Below, one piece after another: positions 25,698-33,988 of a stretch of 64,000 nt of DNA; position 1 is the stretch's first letter, and each line of letters starts with the position of its first letter. The translations under genes were made by a program, and so were the position numbers. The notes beneath the pieces are model-generated. The model was not told where the DNA came from, searched no databases, and worked only from the letters and a program-made list of their open reading frames with translations. The stretch covers positions 3,410,001-3,474,000 of the forward strand of contig NZ_CP032482.1 in assembly GCF_003600645.1 (NCBI RefSeq), given 5' to 3'. The stretch comes from Yersinia rochesterensis. Its GTDB lineage: Bacteria > Pseudomonadota > Gammaproteobacteria > Enterobacterales > Enterobacteriaceae.

Positions 25698-28073
25698 ATG
25701 AAAACATTAAAAAACTGGTTATTAATCAATGAATTTCCCGACCATTTGGAATTACTGGTTGATGACCGTCATATATTTTGTCTGTATGTATTAGAGCCAA
25801 ATCTCTGCCGCGTGCTGATTAAACGCAATGGCGAACTGGCACTGAACCGCACCTGGAGCATCGCGCCAGAAAGAGATGTGCCGTGGTCTGGGCGTGACCG
25901 CCTGAGTTTGGCGGGTTTCTCCGTGCCGGGCTATCAGTTACAGCACCATGAACAACAATTGATAGTGACCACCGACTGTTTGCGAGTCACTATTCATCAA
26001 CCGCTGTATTTGGAGTGGGAATATAAGAATCAGCACGGCGAATGGCAGCCACTAGCAGCAGATAGGCCAACCAGCGCTTATTTACTCAGCCCACAAGGAG
26101 AAGCGATTGCTCACTATCAGCGCCGCTATCCTAATGAGCAATATTATGGACTGGGTGAGAAAGCCGGTGACCTTAACCGCGCGGGTCGCCGCTTTGAAAT
26201 GCGCAATTTAGATGCCATGGGCTACAACGCCGCCAGCACTGACCCACTTTACAAGCATATTCCGTTCACCATTACTCGCCGTGATGATGTCAGCTTCGGC
26301 CTGTTCTATGACAATTTAAGCAACTGCTGGTTGGATTTGGGTAACGAGATTGATAATTATCATCTGGCTTATCGCCGTTATCAGGCCGAAGCCGGTGACC
26401 TTGATTACTATATGTTCCTCGGCCCGAAAGTGCTGGATGTGACTAAAGCCTTTGTTCGTCTGACGGGTAAAACCCAATTTGGCCCGAAATGGAGCCTCGG
26501 CTACAGCGGCTCCACCATGCACTACACCGATGCCCCCGATGCACAGGTGCAGTTACAAAAGTTCATTACTTTGTGTCAGCAGCATGATATTCCCTGTGAC
26601 TCATTCCAGCTCTCATCCGGCTACACCTCCATCAATAATAAGCGCTATGTCTTTAACTGGAATAACGACAAAGTGCCGCAGCCCAAGGTGATGAGCCAGG
26701 CGTTCCTGCAAGCTGGTATCAAACTGGCGGCCAATATCAAACCGTGTTTATTGCAGGATCATCCTAAATATCAGGAAGTTGCAGAGCGCGGTTTGTTTAT
26801 TCGTGATGGTGAAACCGGGCTGCCGGAGCGCTCTTCATTTTGGGATGATGAAGGTTCTCACCTTGATTTTACCAACCCCAAAACCGTGGATTGGTGGCAG
26901 GAAAACGTCACTAAGCAACTGCTAGAGCTGGGGATTGGCTCCACCTGGAATGATAATAATGAATACGAAGTGTGGGATGGCGAAGCGCAATGTAATGGAT
27001 TCGGTGAATCCATCGCCATCAAACACATCAGGCCGGTGATGCCTCTGCTGATGATGCGGGCCTCAATGGAAGCTCAACAGGCATTCGCGCCAGAAATGCG
27101 CCCATATTTGATATCACGCTCCGGCTGTGCCGGGATGCAGCGCTACGCCCAAACCTGGAGTGGTGATAACCGCACCAGTTGGCAAACTCTGCGCTATAAC
27201 ATCCGCATGGGGCTGGGCATGAGCCTATCTGGGTTGTATAACCTCGGCCATGATGTCGGCGGTTTTTCGGGCGATAAACCGGAAGCTGAATTATTTATTC
27301 GCTGGGTACAAAACGGCGTGATGCATCCGCGATTTACCATACACTCATGGAATGACGATAATACTGTCAATGAGCCGTGGATGTATCCCGCTGCCACGCC
27401 AATGATTCGCGATGCAATGGCGCTGCGCTATCGGCTATTACCTTACTTTTACACATTACAATGGCAAGCCACTCATGATGATGAGCCGATGTTGCGCCCA
27501 ACTTTCCTCGATCATGAGCATGATAGCAGCACGTTTAAGGAAAATGACGACTTTATGTTGGGCCGTGATTTACTGGTTGCCAGTGTGGTGGAATCGGGCC
27601 AGCGCCAACGTCAGGTCTATTTGCCAGATAATAATGTCGGTTGGTATTGTTTCTATACTGGACAGTGGTATAGCGGCGGGCAAACTATTGTTTTAGAAGC
27701 GCCACTGGAGCGCCTACCTCTGTTAGTGCGGGCCGGTGCCGCGCTGCCGCTGTCACGACGTATTGCTTTTGTGAATGCTGCGCAAGATACCCAACGCGAG
27801 TTAGTGCTGTACCCGACGAAAGGGGGCGGCCAATCTAGTGGGATGCTGTTTGAAGATGATGGTGAAAGCCACCGCTGGCAGCAAGGTCATGCATTATGGC
27901 TGAGCTGGCAGGTGACAACGGATAATCACCGCATTGATATGACTTTCAGCCGCACGGGAAGTTATCAACCCGCCTGGCATGAACTGACAATAACTCTCCC
28001 GGAGCACGAGCGCCGCGAGTTGTATATCAACGGGGTTGCCAGTCATACATTGCAGTTAAGTCAGCTTGGTTAA
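25698..28073 (+). CDS. GH31-family alpha-glycosidase
   Basis: A 791-residue glycoside hydrolase family 31 enzyme, cytoplasmic (no signal peptide). An N-terminal beta-sandwich (about 1-240) includes the galactose-mutarotase-like stretch YPNEQYYGLGEKAGDLNRAG. The catalytic (beta/alpha)8 barrel follows. The nucleophile is Asp419 in STWNDNNEYEVWDG and the acid/base is Asp490 in TWSGDNRTSW. C-terminal beta domains follow. It should release an alpha-linked sugar with retention. The exact substrate (glucoside, xyloside or sulfoquinovoside) cannot be told. A strong terminator follows it. Confidence 0.9.
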   Translation: MKTLKNWLLINEFPDHLELLVDDRHIFCLYVLEPNLCRVLIKRNGELALNRTWSIAPERDVPWSGRDRLSLAGFSVPGYQLQHHEQQLIVTTDCLRVTIHQPLYLEWEYKNQHGEWQPLAADRPTSAYLLSPQGEAIAHYQRRYPNEQYYGLGEKAGDLNRAGRRFEMRNLDAMGYNAASTDPLYKHIPFTITRRDDVSFGLFYDNLSNCWLDLGNEIDNYHLAYRRYQAEAGDLDYYMFLGPKVLDVTKAFVRLTGKTQFGPKWSLGYSGSTMHYTDAPDAQVQLQKFITLCQQHDIPCDSFQLSSGYTSINNKRYVFNWNNDKVPQPKVMSQAFLQAGIKLAANIKPCLLQDHPKYQEVAERGLFIRDGETGLPERSSFWDDEGSHLDFTNPKTVDWWQENVTKQLLELGIGSTWNDNNEYEVWDGEAQCNGFGESIAIKHIRPVMPLLMMRASMEAQQAFAPEMRPYLISRSGCAGMQRYAQTWSGDNRTSWQTLRYNIRMGLGMSLSGLYNLGHDVGGFSGDKPEAELFIRWVQNGVMHPRFTIHSWNDDNTVNEPWMYPAATPMIRDAMALRYRLLPYFYTLQWQATHDDEPMLRPTFLDHEHDSSTFKENDDFMLGRDLLVASVVESGQRQRQVYLPDNNVGWYCFYTGQWYSGGQTIVLEAPLERLPLLVRAGAALPLSRRIAFVNAAQDTQRELVLYPTKGGGQSSGMLFEDDGESHRWQQGHALWLSWQVTTDNHRIDMTFSRTGSYQPAWHELTITLPEHERRELYINGVASHTLQLSQLG

Positions 28074-28105
28074 TCGACGAAGAAACATACTGCCAGTCAT
28101 TAGCC

Positions 28106-28136
28106 GCGGGTTCGATTCTTGAACCCGCTTATTTTT
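28106..28136 (+). terminator. Intrinsic terminator after the GH31 gene
   Basis: Stem GCGGGTTC / GAACCCGC (28106-28113 and 28121-28128) with a 7-base loop, followed by TTATTTTT. It ends the MFS-GH31 transcript and may also serve the converging DUF2000 gene. Confidence 0.85.
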
Positions 28137-28155
28137 CATATTAATAAACAAAAGC

Positions 28156-28578
28156 TTAACGCAACAGTTTTAACGCGCCAGTCAATGAGCGCACCCACTT
28201 CTCCGGCCCCACTAATCCCAAACCATCCAACTGTTCATCAGCCAAAGAATGTAATGGAAACGCCTTTTCATAATCCTGGTAACTGTGCATCGAGCGCGCA
28301 AATGCAGGAAAAGGCACAATCGCCCGCTCATGAGTCGCCGCCAAAGCTTTCAGCAAAACTTCTCTTATCTGTACAGCATTCGCTTGCAAAATAGGTACCG
28401 GCAATTTTGAGCTAACATCAATTTCTTTCCCCCCCGAATCGGATAATACTGCTCCCGCCAATTGTGGAAATTTTGCCGCCAGACCAATCCCCACCGCACT
28501 AGTGGTATTGGCAATCAAGCCAACCGGAAGCTCAGGATTAACAATAATTGCAATCCGCATTTGTTCTGCCACAGCCAT
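28156..28578 (-). CDS. DUF2000 family protein
   Basis: A small protein of the DUF2000 family (PTH2-like fold). It opens MRIAIIVNPELPVGLIANTT, followed by SAVGIGLAAKFPQLAG. The open frame reaches 28653, but ATG 28578, eight bases after AGGAAAAGG, fits the family start (140 residues). It is divergent from an Lrp/AsnC-type regulator, a common pairing for this family. The function is not known. Confidence 0.75.
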   Translation of the reverse strand: MAVAEQMRIAIIVNPELPVGLIANTTSAVGIGLAAKFPQLAGAVLSDSGGKEIDVSSKLPVPILQANAVQIREVLLKALAATHERAIVPFPAFARSMHSYQDYEKAFPLHSLADEQLDGLGLVGPEKWVRSLTGALKLLR

Positions 28579-28704
28579 ACCCTTTTCCTGATGATTTGTA
28601 CCCAAGATCTTATCTCTCCGGCGTAGGTAAGTGCTTTCTTTTATCAGCTTCATTCCGCTAATATGGGTAAATCATACCCATACAAAACAATAATCAGGTA
28701 GAAA

Positions 28705-29175
28705 ATGCCAACATCATTAATAACGCCGGCAGATATAAAAATTTTAAAACAATTACAGCACACGGGCCGGATGACTAACCAAGAGTTGGCCGATAAAGTG
28801 GGGATGGCGACCTCCCCATGTTGGCGGCGGGTGAAGCAGTTGGAAGAAAGCGGCATTATTACCGGTTATCAAGCCAATATTGATCGACGGAAAATAGGGT
28901 TGGGGATTTTGGCTTTTATTCGGGTGAAAATTGACAGTCACAGTGAAGAAGAAGCGAAGTTGTTTGAAATGCAGGTTGGGGCGCTAAAACCGGTGATTGC
29001 TTGCTATGCCGTTGCAGGGGATGCGGACTTTCTGCTGCAAGTGGTGGCCGAGGATCTCGACAGTTTTTCCACTTTCGCGATGTCGGTCATCCGCCGACTT
29101 TCGGGGATTAAAGAGATGCAAACGACATTCGTCCTGCGCGAAGTCAAACCACTGGTGAGTTTACCGCTGGAATAA
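28705..29175 (+). CDS. Lrp/AsnC-family transcriptional regulator
   Basis: A 156-residue feast/famine regulator. The N-terminal helix-turn-helix is TNQELADKVGMATSPCWRRV and the C-terminal RAM domain starts near residue 70 (LGILAFIRVKIDSHSEEE; CYAVAGDADFLLQVVAED). The gene is divergent from the DUF2000 gene 126 bp away and probably controls it. It is not the global Lrp, which is longer and differs in the helix. Confidence 0.88.
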   Translation: MPTSLITPADIKILKQLQHTGRMTNQELADKVGMATSPCWRRVKQLEESGIITGYQANIDRRKIGLGILAFIRVKIDSHSEEEAKLFEMQVGALKPVIACYAVAGDADFLLQVVAEDLDSFSTFAMSVIRRLSGIKEMQTTFVLREVKPLVSLPLE

Positions 29176-29266
29176 GTCACATTGAAAGGCATCTGCCGAT
29201 ACCTGTTATCTGCTTAATTTTTATTTATCTGCTTATCTGTTGGTCTAGTTTTCTATGCGGCCAGCA

Positions 29267-29303
29267 CTGTATAGAATTTGGAGTGTAGAGAATTTCTATA
29301 CAG
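29267..29303. repeat. Inverted repeat between the Lrp-type gene and the IS
   Basis: CTGTATAGAA (29267-29276) and TTCTATACAG (29294-29303) form a perfect 10-bp inverted repeat with a 17-base centre. TATACA occurs again right after it. No T run follows, so it is more like an operator or a leftover mobile-element end than a terminator. Confidence 0.5.
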
Positions 29304-29460
29304 ATAACTATACACGTTTGTATGTGGATTCCCGTGAGCAACAATAGCCGTCAAGAGACAACAACAGTGGCCTAGACCTTGTGTAAGTATCCCCTCAAAA
29401 CGGCCCATTCACTTTTAGAGATCTTCCGACATACTGATTATGTCATCTGAGGAGATCACT

Positions 29461-29727
29461 ATGCGTAAGATCCGATTCACCGAGCACCAGATCATCGCCG
29501 TACTGAAATCAGTCGAAGCGGGTAGGACCGTCAAAGATGTGTGCCGTGAGGCTGCTATTTCCGAAGCCAGCTACTACAACTGGAAGGCGAAATATGGCGG
29601 AATGGAAGCCGCTGATATCAAAAAAATCAAAGATCTTGAAGACGAGAATCGTCGTCTGAAGCAGATGTTTGCCGATCTGAGTCTGGAATGCCGGGCGCTG
29701 AAAGACGTCATCGAAAAAAAGCTTTAA
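29461..29727 (+). CDS. IS3-family transposase OrfA
   Basis: Helix-turn-helix part of the transposase, MRKIRFTEHQIIAVLKSVEA then VKDVCREAAISEASYYNWKA, with a leucine zipper toward the end (IKDLEDENRRLKQMFADLSL). ATG 29461 fits the family start; an ATG at 29440 is also open. A run of seven A plus G (AAAAAAAG, 29714-29721) just before the stop is the likely slippage site for the OrfAB fusion. Confidence 0.9.
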   Translation: MRKIRFTEHQIIAVLKSVEAGRTVKDVCREAAISEASYYNWKAKYGGMEAADIKKIKDLEDENRRLKQMFADLSLECRALKDVIEKKL

Positions 29728-30572
29728 AACCAGCGATAAAGCGTGAGCTCGTCAACTATTTGACCGCGCAGTTTACGATGAGCGTACGCCAGGCATGCAG
29801 GACGTTATCGCTGAGCAGGACGGTGTTTCGTTACCAACCGGATACGCGACGTGATGAACCGGTGATCCAAATGCTGACAGAGGTGGCCGAGCGCTATCCC
29901 CGCTACGGTTTTAAGAAGCTTTTTCAGGTGCTTCGCAGGCAGGGGCACGTCTGGAATCACAAGCGCGTACACCGGATTTACTGTCTGTTAAAACTGAATT
30001 TTCGTCGTAAGGGTAAACAACGCCTGCCGGTGCGCAATCCGGCTCCGCTGGCAACGCCGGAAGCCCTGAACCAAAGTTGGTCGATTGATTTTATGCACGA
30101 CGCGCTGACATGTGGCCGACGTTTTCGGACCTTCAATGTCGTCGATGATTTTAACCGTGAAGCTCTGGCTATCGAAATTGACCTAAATATCCCGGCACAG
30201 CGTGTCGTCCGAGTGCTGGACAGGATAGTAGCAAACCGTGGATATCCGCTGAAGATGCGGATGGATAATGGGCCAGAACTGATATCACTGGCTCTGGCGC
30301 AATGGGCCGAAGAGCATGGCGTGATGCTGGAATTTATCAAGCCGGGCAAACCGACGCAAAACGCATTTATCGAACGGTTTAACAGGACGTACCGGACAGA
30401 AATACTGGATTTTTACCTGTTTAGAACGTTGAACGAAGCACGGGAAATTACGGAACGTTGGCTGAATGAATATAACAGTGAGCGGCCCCATGAATCCCTG
30501 AATAACCTGACACCGGAAGAATACCGGCTGATGGCTGAAAACCCGGAAATCTCAAAAAGTGCGTGGAACTAA
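29688..30572 (+). CDS. IS3-family transposase OrfB (DDE integrase core)
   Basis: Catalytic part of the transposase, expressed mainly as a -1 frameshift product with OrfA. The N-terminal HTH_21-like region (SVRQACRTLSLSRTVFRYQP) and RYPRYGFKKLFQVLRRQG precede the rve core. The DDE residues are in QSWSIDFMHD, MRMDNGPELIS and TQNAFIERFNRTYR. It ends LNNLTPEEYRLM. All catalytic residues are present, so the element may be active. Confidence 0.92.
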   Translation: MPGAERRHRKKALKPAIKRELVNYLTAQFTMSVRQACRTLSLSRTVFRYQPDTRRDEPVIQMLTEVAERYPRYGFKKLFQVLRRQGHVWNHKRVHRIYCLLKLNFRRKGKQRLPVRNPAPLATPEALNQSWSIDFMHDALTCGRRFRTFNVVDDFNREALAIEIDLNIPAQRVVRVLDRIVANRGYPLKMRMDNGPELISLALAQWAEEHGVMLEFIKPGKPTQNAFIERFNRTYRTEILDFYLFRTLNEAREITERWLNEYNSERPHESLNNLTPEEYRLMAENPEISKSAWN

Positions 30573-30588
30573 AGCTGGGATACTTACA

Positions 30589-30705
30589 GTCATCAGTCTC
30601 AATAGTGAATGTCCTTGTGGTAACATCCAAAATATTTGTATTTTGGATCGCAACAGACTGTTTCATAGTGATCGTTTCACTATAATTCATAATGTATGGC
30701 TTCAT
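30589..30705 (-). pseudogene. Candidate graspetide precursor peptide, 3' end cut by the IS
   Basis: From ATG 30705 (AGGGG 9 bases upstream, 23 bp after the membrane-protein stop) the minus strand encodes 39 residues before the IS end at 30588. They begin MKPYIMNYSE and finish DVTTRTFTIETDD. The last stretch is rich in Thr and acidic residues with spacing T-x-x-T-x-x-x-E-x-x-D, like graspetide cores, which are joined by Thr/Lys to Asp/Glu side-chain links. After the IS junction the frame runs on for 46 residues of unrelated IS sequence. It belongs to the ATP-grasp cluster by position. The precursor role is an inference. Confidence 0.45.
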
Positions 30706-30728
30706 ACTATCTAACCCCTATTATGTTG

Positions 30729-31571
30729 TCATACTAACGGCTGAAAATTAAGTTTTGTTGTATTGACAAAATTATAATAAATTTCTGCATGGAAATATTT
30801 TTCAGACTCATGCCAACCGAAGTTGGATATAAAAAACACACAAACCCAAGTGACAATACATATGGAAATTAGTCGATAAAGATACTTTTCAATATTTTTT
30901 ACCAAACTAGCGATATATCTGACGGCATCTTTTATATCATACCAATCCCTATAAAAAGAAATTGCCAATGCTGCTTTATTGGGATCTTTTTTTAGATCAC
31001 CAAAGCTAGATTGATAAAATGAACTAATGGCAATAGAGGAAATAATAAATAATGCTAAATTTAATGCATAAAGTGATGAAACCCCCCATAAAGTATAGAG
31101 AATCCATGTCATTACCATCGGAGCATTAGAATTGATAATTTCACCTAACAGATACCCAAGAAAACCAAGTAGTGCTAAACCGATAGTGGAGTAGAAAGAT
31201 ACTTTGTTATGTAGTGAGTAGAGTGCCCCCGTAAGCTCCGTAATACGGATTTTTAAAAATTCCTCTTGCCGCTCCCTTTCTTGGTCAGAGATACCGGTTA
31301 TATGTTCCTTATAAACAGCAACTTTTTCCTCAATCTCACTTGGTTTTACCCGGCTTTGGACCTGATCAAAAGAAAGTTTTTTGTAGCAATCCACATGATA
31401 TGAATCATCCTTTTTATACAGAGTAAAAAGATAAAAAATAGATTTTCCCCAAGGTAGCGAGAACAGAGAATAACGAGCAGTATCAAGGTCGTTATAGGTT
31501 CCAAAATTTTGATCGTTGGAAATATGAAAAAATGGTAGATAATTGAATATCAATAAAAATTTACTCATCAT
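30729..31571 (-). CDS. Membrane protein of unknown function next to the ATP-grasp gene
   Basis: A 280-residue protein that I do not recognise. The first 120 residues are soluble and include a charged helix (SDQERERQEEFLKIRITELT). Transmembrane helices follow at about 125-146 (YSTIGLALLGFLGYLLGEII), 153-186 (WILYTLWGVSSLYALNLALF; IISSIAISSFY) and 230-252 (LISICIVTWVCVFFISNFGW). Its start overlaps the ATP-grasp gene by 11 bp (ATGATGAGTAA), so it is translationally coupled. It may export, sense or give protection from the product of that enzyme, but nothing in its sequence shows this. Confidence 0.6.
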   Translation of the reverse strand: MMSKFLLIFNYLPFFHISNDQNFGTYNDLDTARYSLFSLPWGKSIFYLFTLYKKDDSYHVDCYKKLSFDQVQSRVKPSEIEEKVAVYKEHITGISDQERERQEEFLKIRITELTGALYSLHNKVSFYSTIGLALLGFLGYLLGEIINSNAPMVMTWILYTLWGVSSLYALNLALFIISSIAISSFYQSSFGDLKKDPNKAALAISFYRDWYDIKDAVRYIASLVKNIEKYLYRLISICIVTWVCVFFISNFGWHESEKYFHAEIYYNFVNTTKLNFQPLV

Positions 31572-32478
31572 TCAAGTAGTCCACTATAGCTTTAGAAATA
31601 ATCATACCCGTCTCAAACTCAAGCCATGCCCATTGACCGTTTGCATTCATTTCAAGGAAATACCAAGTACCTTGATTAATAATGAAGTCAAAACAACCAA
31701 AATTAATATTATTTTCGGACATGAATTTCAGGCATTTATTATATATATCCTCTGGAAGTTCAAAAATTTCATAACTCACATTATTGTTTTTCTTGCGCCA
31801 GTCTATTTTGTTTTCTGATTCAATTTTTACTGAAAATACCTGTTCAGATACAAATGTCGCCCGAACTTCATAATCTTTACTAATATATTTTTGAAAATAT
31901 GCTGGAGAGTATTTCAAACTATCGTTATTGATATTAAGATTATACTCGTTAGTCTGAACATATTCCTTTTTATTATCATAAGAGACTGATCCTATTGATA
32001 AAGGTTTAACAATTGCCTTGTGTTCTTCTAAAGCAGAAATTGCTAAATTATCATTAGTAATGACTAAATCAGGAATAATAAAACCAACACGTTGTGCTAA
32101 ATAAGCCTGAAGAATTTTATTGTCAGCTCTGCGCATGACCGATGGCTTAGATAAACATCGGCCAGAAAAACTCTCAACGATGCCTTCAATAAGCGAATGG
32201 CTTTCTTTGTGAGAAAAGGCTTGATACTGGGCGTCAATCACACCAGTAAGATCTTCAGATGCAGGTTTACGGTAGTAAATTGATTTACAGTTAGCTGAAT
32301 TTACTTCATCACCAGAACTATCTTTGATTCTAAACCCTGATAAATCGTAACTAATTCTATAGTTTGAAAAGTTATCTGTATTTAAACGGAAGAAAGCAAT
32401 GTCTTTGTATCGTGCCATGATGTAGTCACATGTGCGATCAAAGCTGCTGGTGATGATCAGTATCCGGTTTTTCATCAT
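31561..32478 (-). CDS. ATP-grasp peptide ligase, MvdD/graspetide-maturase-like
   Basis: A 305-residue ATP-grasp enzyme. The N-terminal third has the pre-ATP-grasp fold and the motif SIYYRKPASED, which corresponds to the W-x-R-R-P-like element of graspetide ligases. The ATP-grasp core runs from about 120 to 300 (RRADNKILQAYLAQRVGFII; KAIVKPLSIGSVSYD; FQKYISKDYEVRATFV). It closes with GTWYFLEMNANGQWAWLE, very close to the E-x-N-x-x-G-Q-W-x-W-x-E motif of MvdC/MvdD. These enzymes join acidic side chains to Thr/Ser or Lys in a ribosomal peptide. It is first in a coupled set with the membrane protein and short peptide gene. Confidence 0.75.
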   Translation of the reverse strand: MMKNRILIITSSFDRTCDYIMARYKDIAFFRLNTDNFSNYRISYDLSGFRIKDSSGDEVNSANCKSIYYRKPASEDLTGVIDAQYQAFSHKESHSLIEGIVESFSGRCLSKPSVMRRADNKILQAYLAQRVGFIIPDLVITNDNLAISALEEHKAIVKPLSIGSVSYDNKKEYVQTNEYNLNINNDSLKYSPAYFQKYISKDYEVRATFVSEQVFSVKIESENKIDWRKKNNNVSYEIFELPEDIYNKCLKFMSENNINFGCFDFIINQGTWYFLEMNANGQWAWLEFETGMIISKAIVDYLNDE

Positions 32479-32692
32479 ATCCCTGATTGCAAAGAAGCAT
32501 TTTCTAAATGATATGTAAAAAACTAAAATTAGCCAATGACAGTGGTAACAGTTTTGACGACCGACTTTAAATATTTGACTCTATTTTGTTGTCTATTTCT
32601 TCTAACAGAAAATCGATACTTACCCAGTAGACATACCAACCGCTAACTTCCGGTATTAATAATATTATATAGAGGCGTTTTTACTTTCTGTC

Positions 32693-33055
32693 TCACAAAA
32701 TCATCTGTGCCGGCCGGCATTTATAAATTGCTGCTAATTTCTCTCTGGTCTTCTTCTGGGGACGAGAATCCACGGCTTCCCATTGAGATACAGCAGATTG
32801 GGTGGTGCCAAGCAGTTCTGCTATTTCATATTGAGAAAAACCACGGTAGATACGCCATGCAGCCAGCAAACTGACACCATCGTTTACCATGATTTGAACA
32901 ACTTCATTCGGGATGGTCTGATCATCATCGTTATCAGCAACATAGGGAATATCCTCATACTTCGCATTAGAGATAAGCTGCTGATATTCGGCAATGGGTA
33001 AGACCACAAACTGAGGCTTTCCTGCTTCATCATGAATGTATTGTAGTTTTGCCAT
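32693..33055 (-). CDS. HTH antitoxin of a RelE-type toxin-antitoxin pair
   Basis: A 120-residue protein with an N-terminal stretch of antitoxin type (MAKLQYIHDEAGKPQFVVLP) and a C-terminal Xre-type helix-turn-helix (FSQYEIAELLGTTQSAVSQW). ATG 33055, after AAGGTGA, is preferred to ATG 33088. It lies 62 bp downstream of the toxin gene, an order (toxin first) seen in HigBA-like modules. It should bind and inhibit the toxin and repress the pair. Confidence 0.8.
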   Translation of the reverse strand: MAKLQYIHDEAGKPQFVVLPIAEYQQLISNAKYEDIPYVADNDDDQTIPNEVVQIMVNDGVSLLAAWRIYRGFSQYEIAELLGTTQSAVSQWEAVDSRPQKKTREKLAAIYKCRPAQMIL

Positions 33056-33117
33056 CTTATTCACCTTAGTTGAGAAAAATAACGCCATGCCTTTGAGGGG
33101 AAATCTACTGAGCCAGC

Positions 33118-33378
33118 CTAATAGGTTGTTGTGGTTCTGCGTTTAACTTCCTGGATCGTACATATCACAGGGGTTCCCTCTATAATCTGAAAAATAATCC
33201 TGTAATTCCCCACTCGCATCCGATACTGGCCAGTACCCATCTGTAACTTTTTGATATCCAAATCAACAGCAGGGAAATTTGCCAGTTTATTCACTTTTTC
33301 ACTGATGGATTTTCGATATCTGACATCTATTGAAAGTAACTGCTTAACCGCTTTCCTCGACCAGTCAACCTTGACCAT
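33118..33378 (-). CDS. RelE/ParE-superfamily toxin
   Basis: An 86-residue RelE-fold toxin: VKVDWSRKAVKQLLSIDVRY, KLQMGTGQYRMRVGNYRIIF and CTIQEVKRRTTTTY. The core R-x-x-x-G-N-Y-R-I-I-F motif of ribosome-dependent or gyrase-targeting toxins is clear. ATG 33378 with GAGGAAA upstream is preferred over ATG 33423. It forms a pair with the HTH antitoxin downstream. Confidence 0.82.
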   Translation of the reverse strand: MVKVDWSRKAVKQLLSIDVRYRKSISEKVNKLANFPAVDLDIKKLQMGTGQYRMRVGNYRIIFQIIEGTPVICTIQEVKRRTTTTY

Positions 33379-33750
33379 CGTTTCCTCACTTTTATAAGTG
33401 ATCACATCCGCTGTTATGGTCAAATAGTAGAGCTATATGTAAGCATGGTCAACACAAAAACTGATTATTGGCTAATTTTAATCTTATTAAAAGCTAATAT
33501 TTGAGTCTAAATAATAATTAATATTGATGAATTACATACGCATTACACCCACAAATGCGGCCCCTCTCGCATCTACAAAAATGTTTGTCCTAATTTACCA
33601 CTGGTTAATTGAACAGTAGGGAATGGCCGGATATAGTGCCCCCGCAGCGGCAAATTCCGCTGCCGTGATTAGCGTCCCGGAATTCAATAGAGCGCACGAC
33701 CGCACAGGCGGTTACTATGTGCGGGTACAGTTACACCTGTGAAAAGCAAT

Positions 33751-33830
33751 GGTGGGCTGGACGGGGGCATCGAAAGATGCGCCGGGTTCTCTGTTGACCG
33801 GTTACGCTAACCTCGTTCAGCTCACCACCC
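33751..33830 (+). ncRNA. C4 antisense RNA-like element, copy A
   Basis: An 80-nt element opening GGTGGGCTGGACGGGGGC and closing with CACCACC, so its ends can pair. A GCATCGAAAGATGC hairpin lies inside. GCTAACCTC (33806-33814) is fully complementary to GAGGTTAGC (33835-33843), and CACCACC (33823-33829) to GGTGGTG (33851-33857), just ahead of the downstream ORFs. This is the layout of the C4 RNA of phages P1/P7 and P4, which controls icd/ant translation and termination. Confidence 0.65.
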
Positions 33831-33889
33831 TCTTGAGGTTAGCGTCTCTTGGTGGTGATTTTAAAACCATCAACTGAGAGGTTGTCATC

Positions 33890-33988
33890 ATGGATTCGAC
33901 GACTAAAGCCCCTTGCCGTACCGCTTTTCTTCACCTGCCAACATCACTAGCCGCCACTCTCCCGCCGGAGGTGCGCCATGTACGATAA
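33890..33988 (+). CDS. Short leader ORF upstream of the Icd-type ORF, copy A
   Basis: A 32-residue ORF, MDSTTKAPCRTAFLHLPTSL..., starting 33 bp after the C4-complementary segment and overlapping the next ORF by 11 bp in another frame. Overlapping short ORFs at this place are typical for the P1 icd/ant region. It is conserved in copy B, where only a few residues differ, which supports translation. Confidence 0.5.
   Translation: MDSTTKAPCRTAFLHLPTSLAATLPPEVRHVR

Larger units (their letters stand above)
29382..30588 (+). mobile_element. IS3-family insertion sequence, IS407-like group
   Basis: A 1.2-kb element bounded by inverted ends TGTAAGTATCCC (29382-29393) and GGGATACTTACA (30577-30588). 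It carries two overlapping frames, a helix-turn-helix OrfA and a DDE OrfB joined by a -1 frameshift. Flanking tetramers are CTTG (left) and GTCA (right). They differ, so no target duplication is seen. It looks complete. On its right it interrupts a short minus-strand peptide gene. Confidence 0.92.

Noticed and set aside
28106..28128. GGTTCGATTCTTGAACC motif resembling a tRNA T-arm, possible att site of the island
   Set aside because: It is the stem-loop of the GH31 terminator and shares only about ten bases (GGTTCGATTC) with tRNA-Gly.
30448..30588. Continuation of the peptide ORF into the IS element (46 more residues)
   Set aside because: This part is the antisense strand of the transposase gene and the IS end, so it is not original coding sequence.
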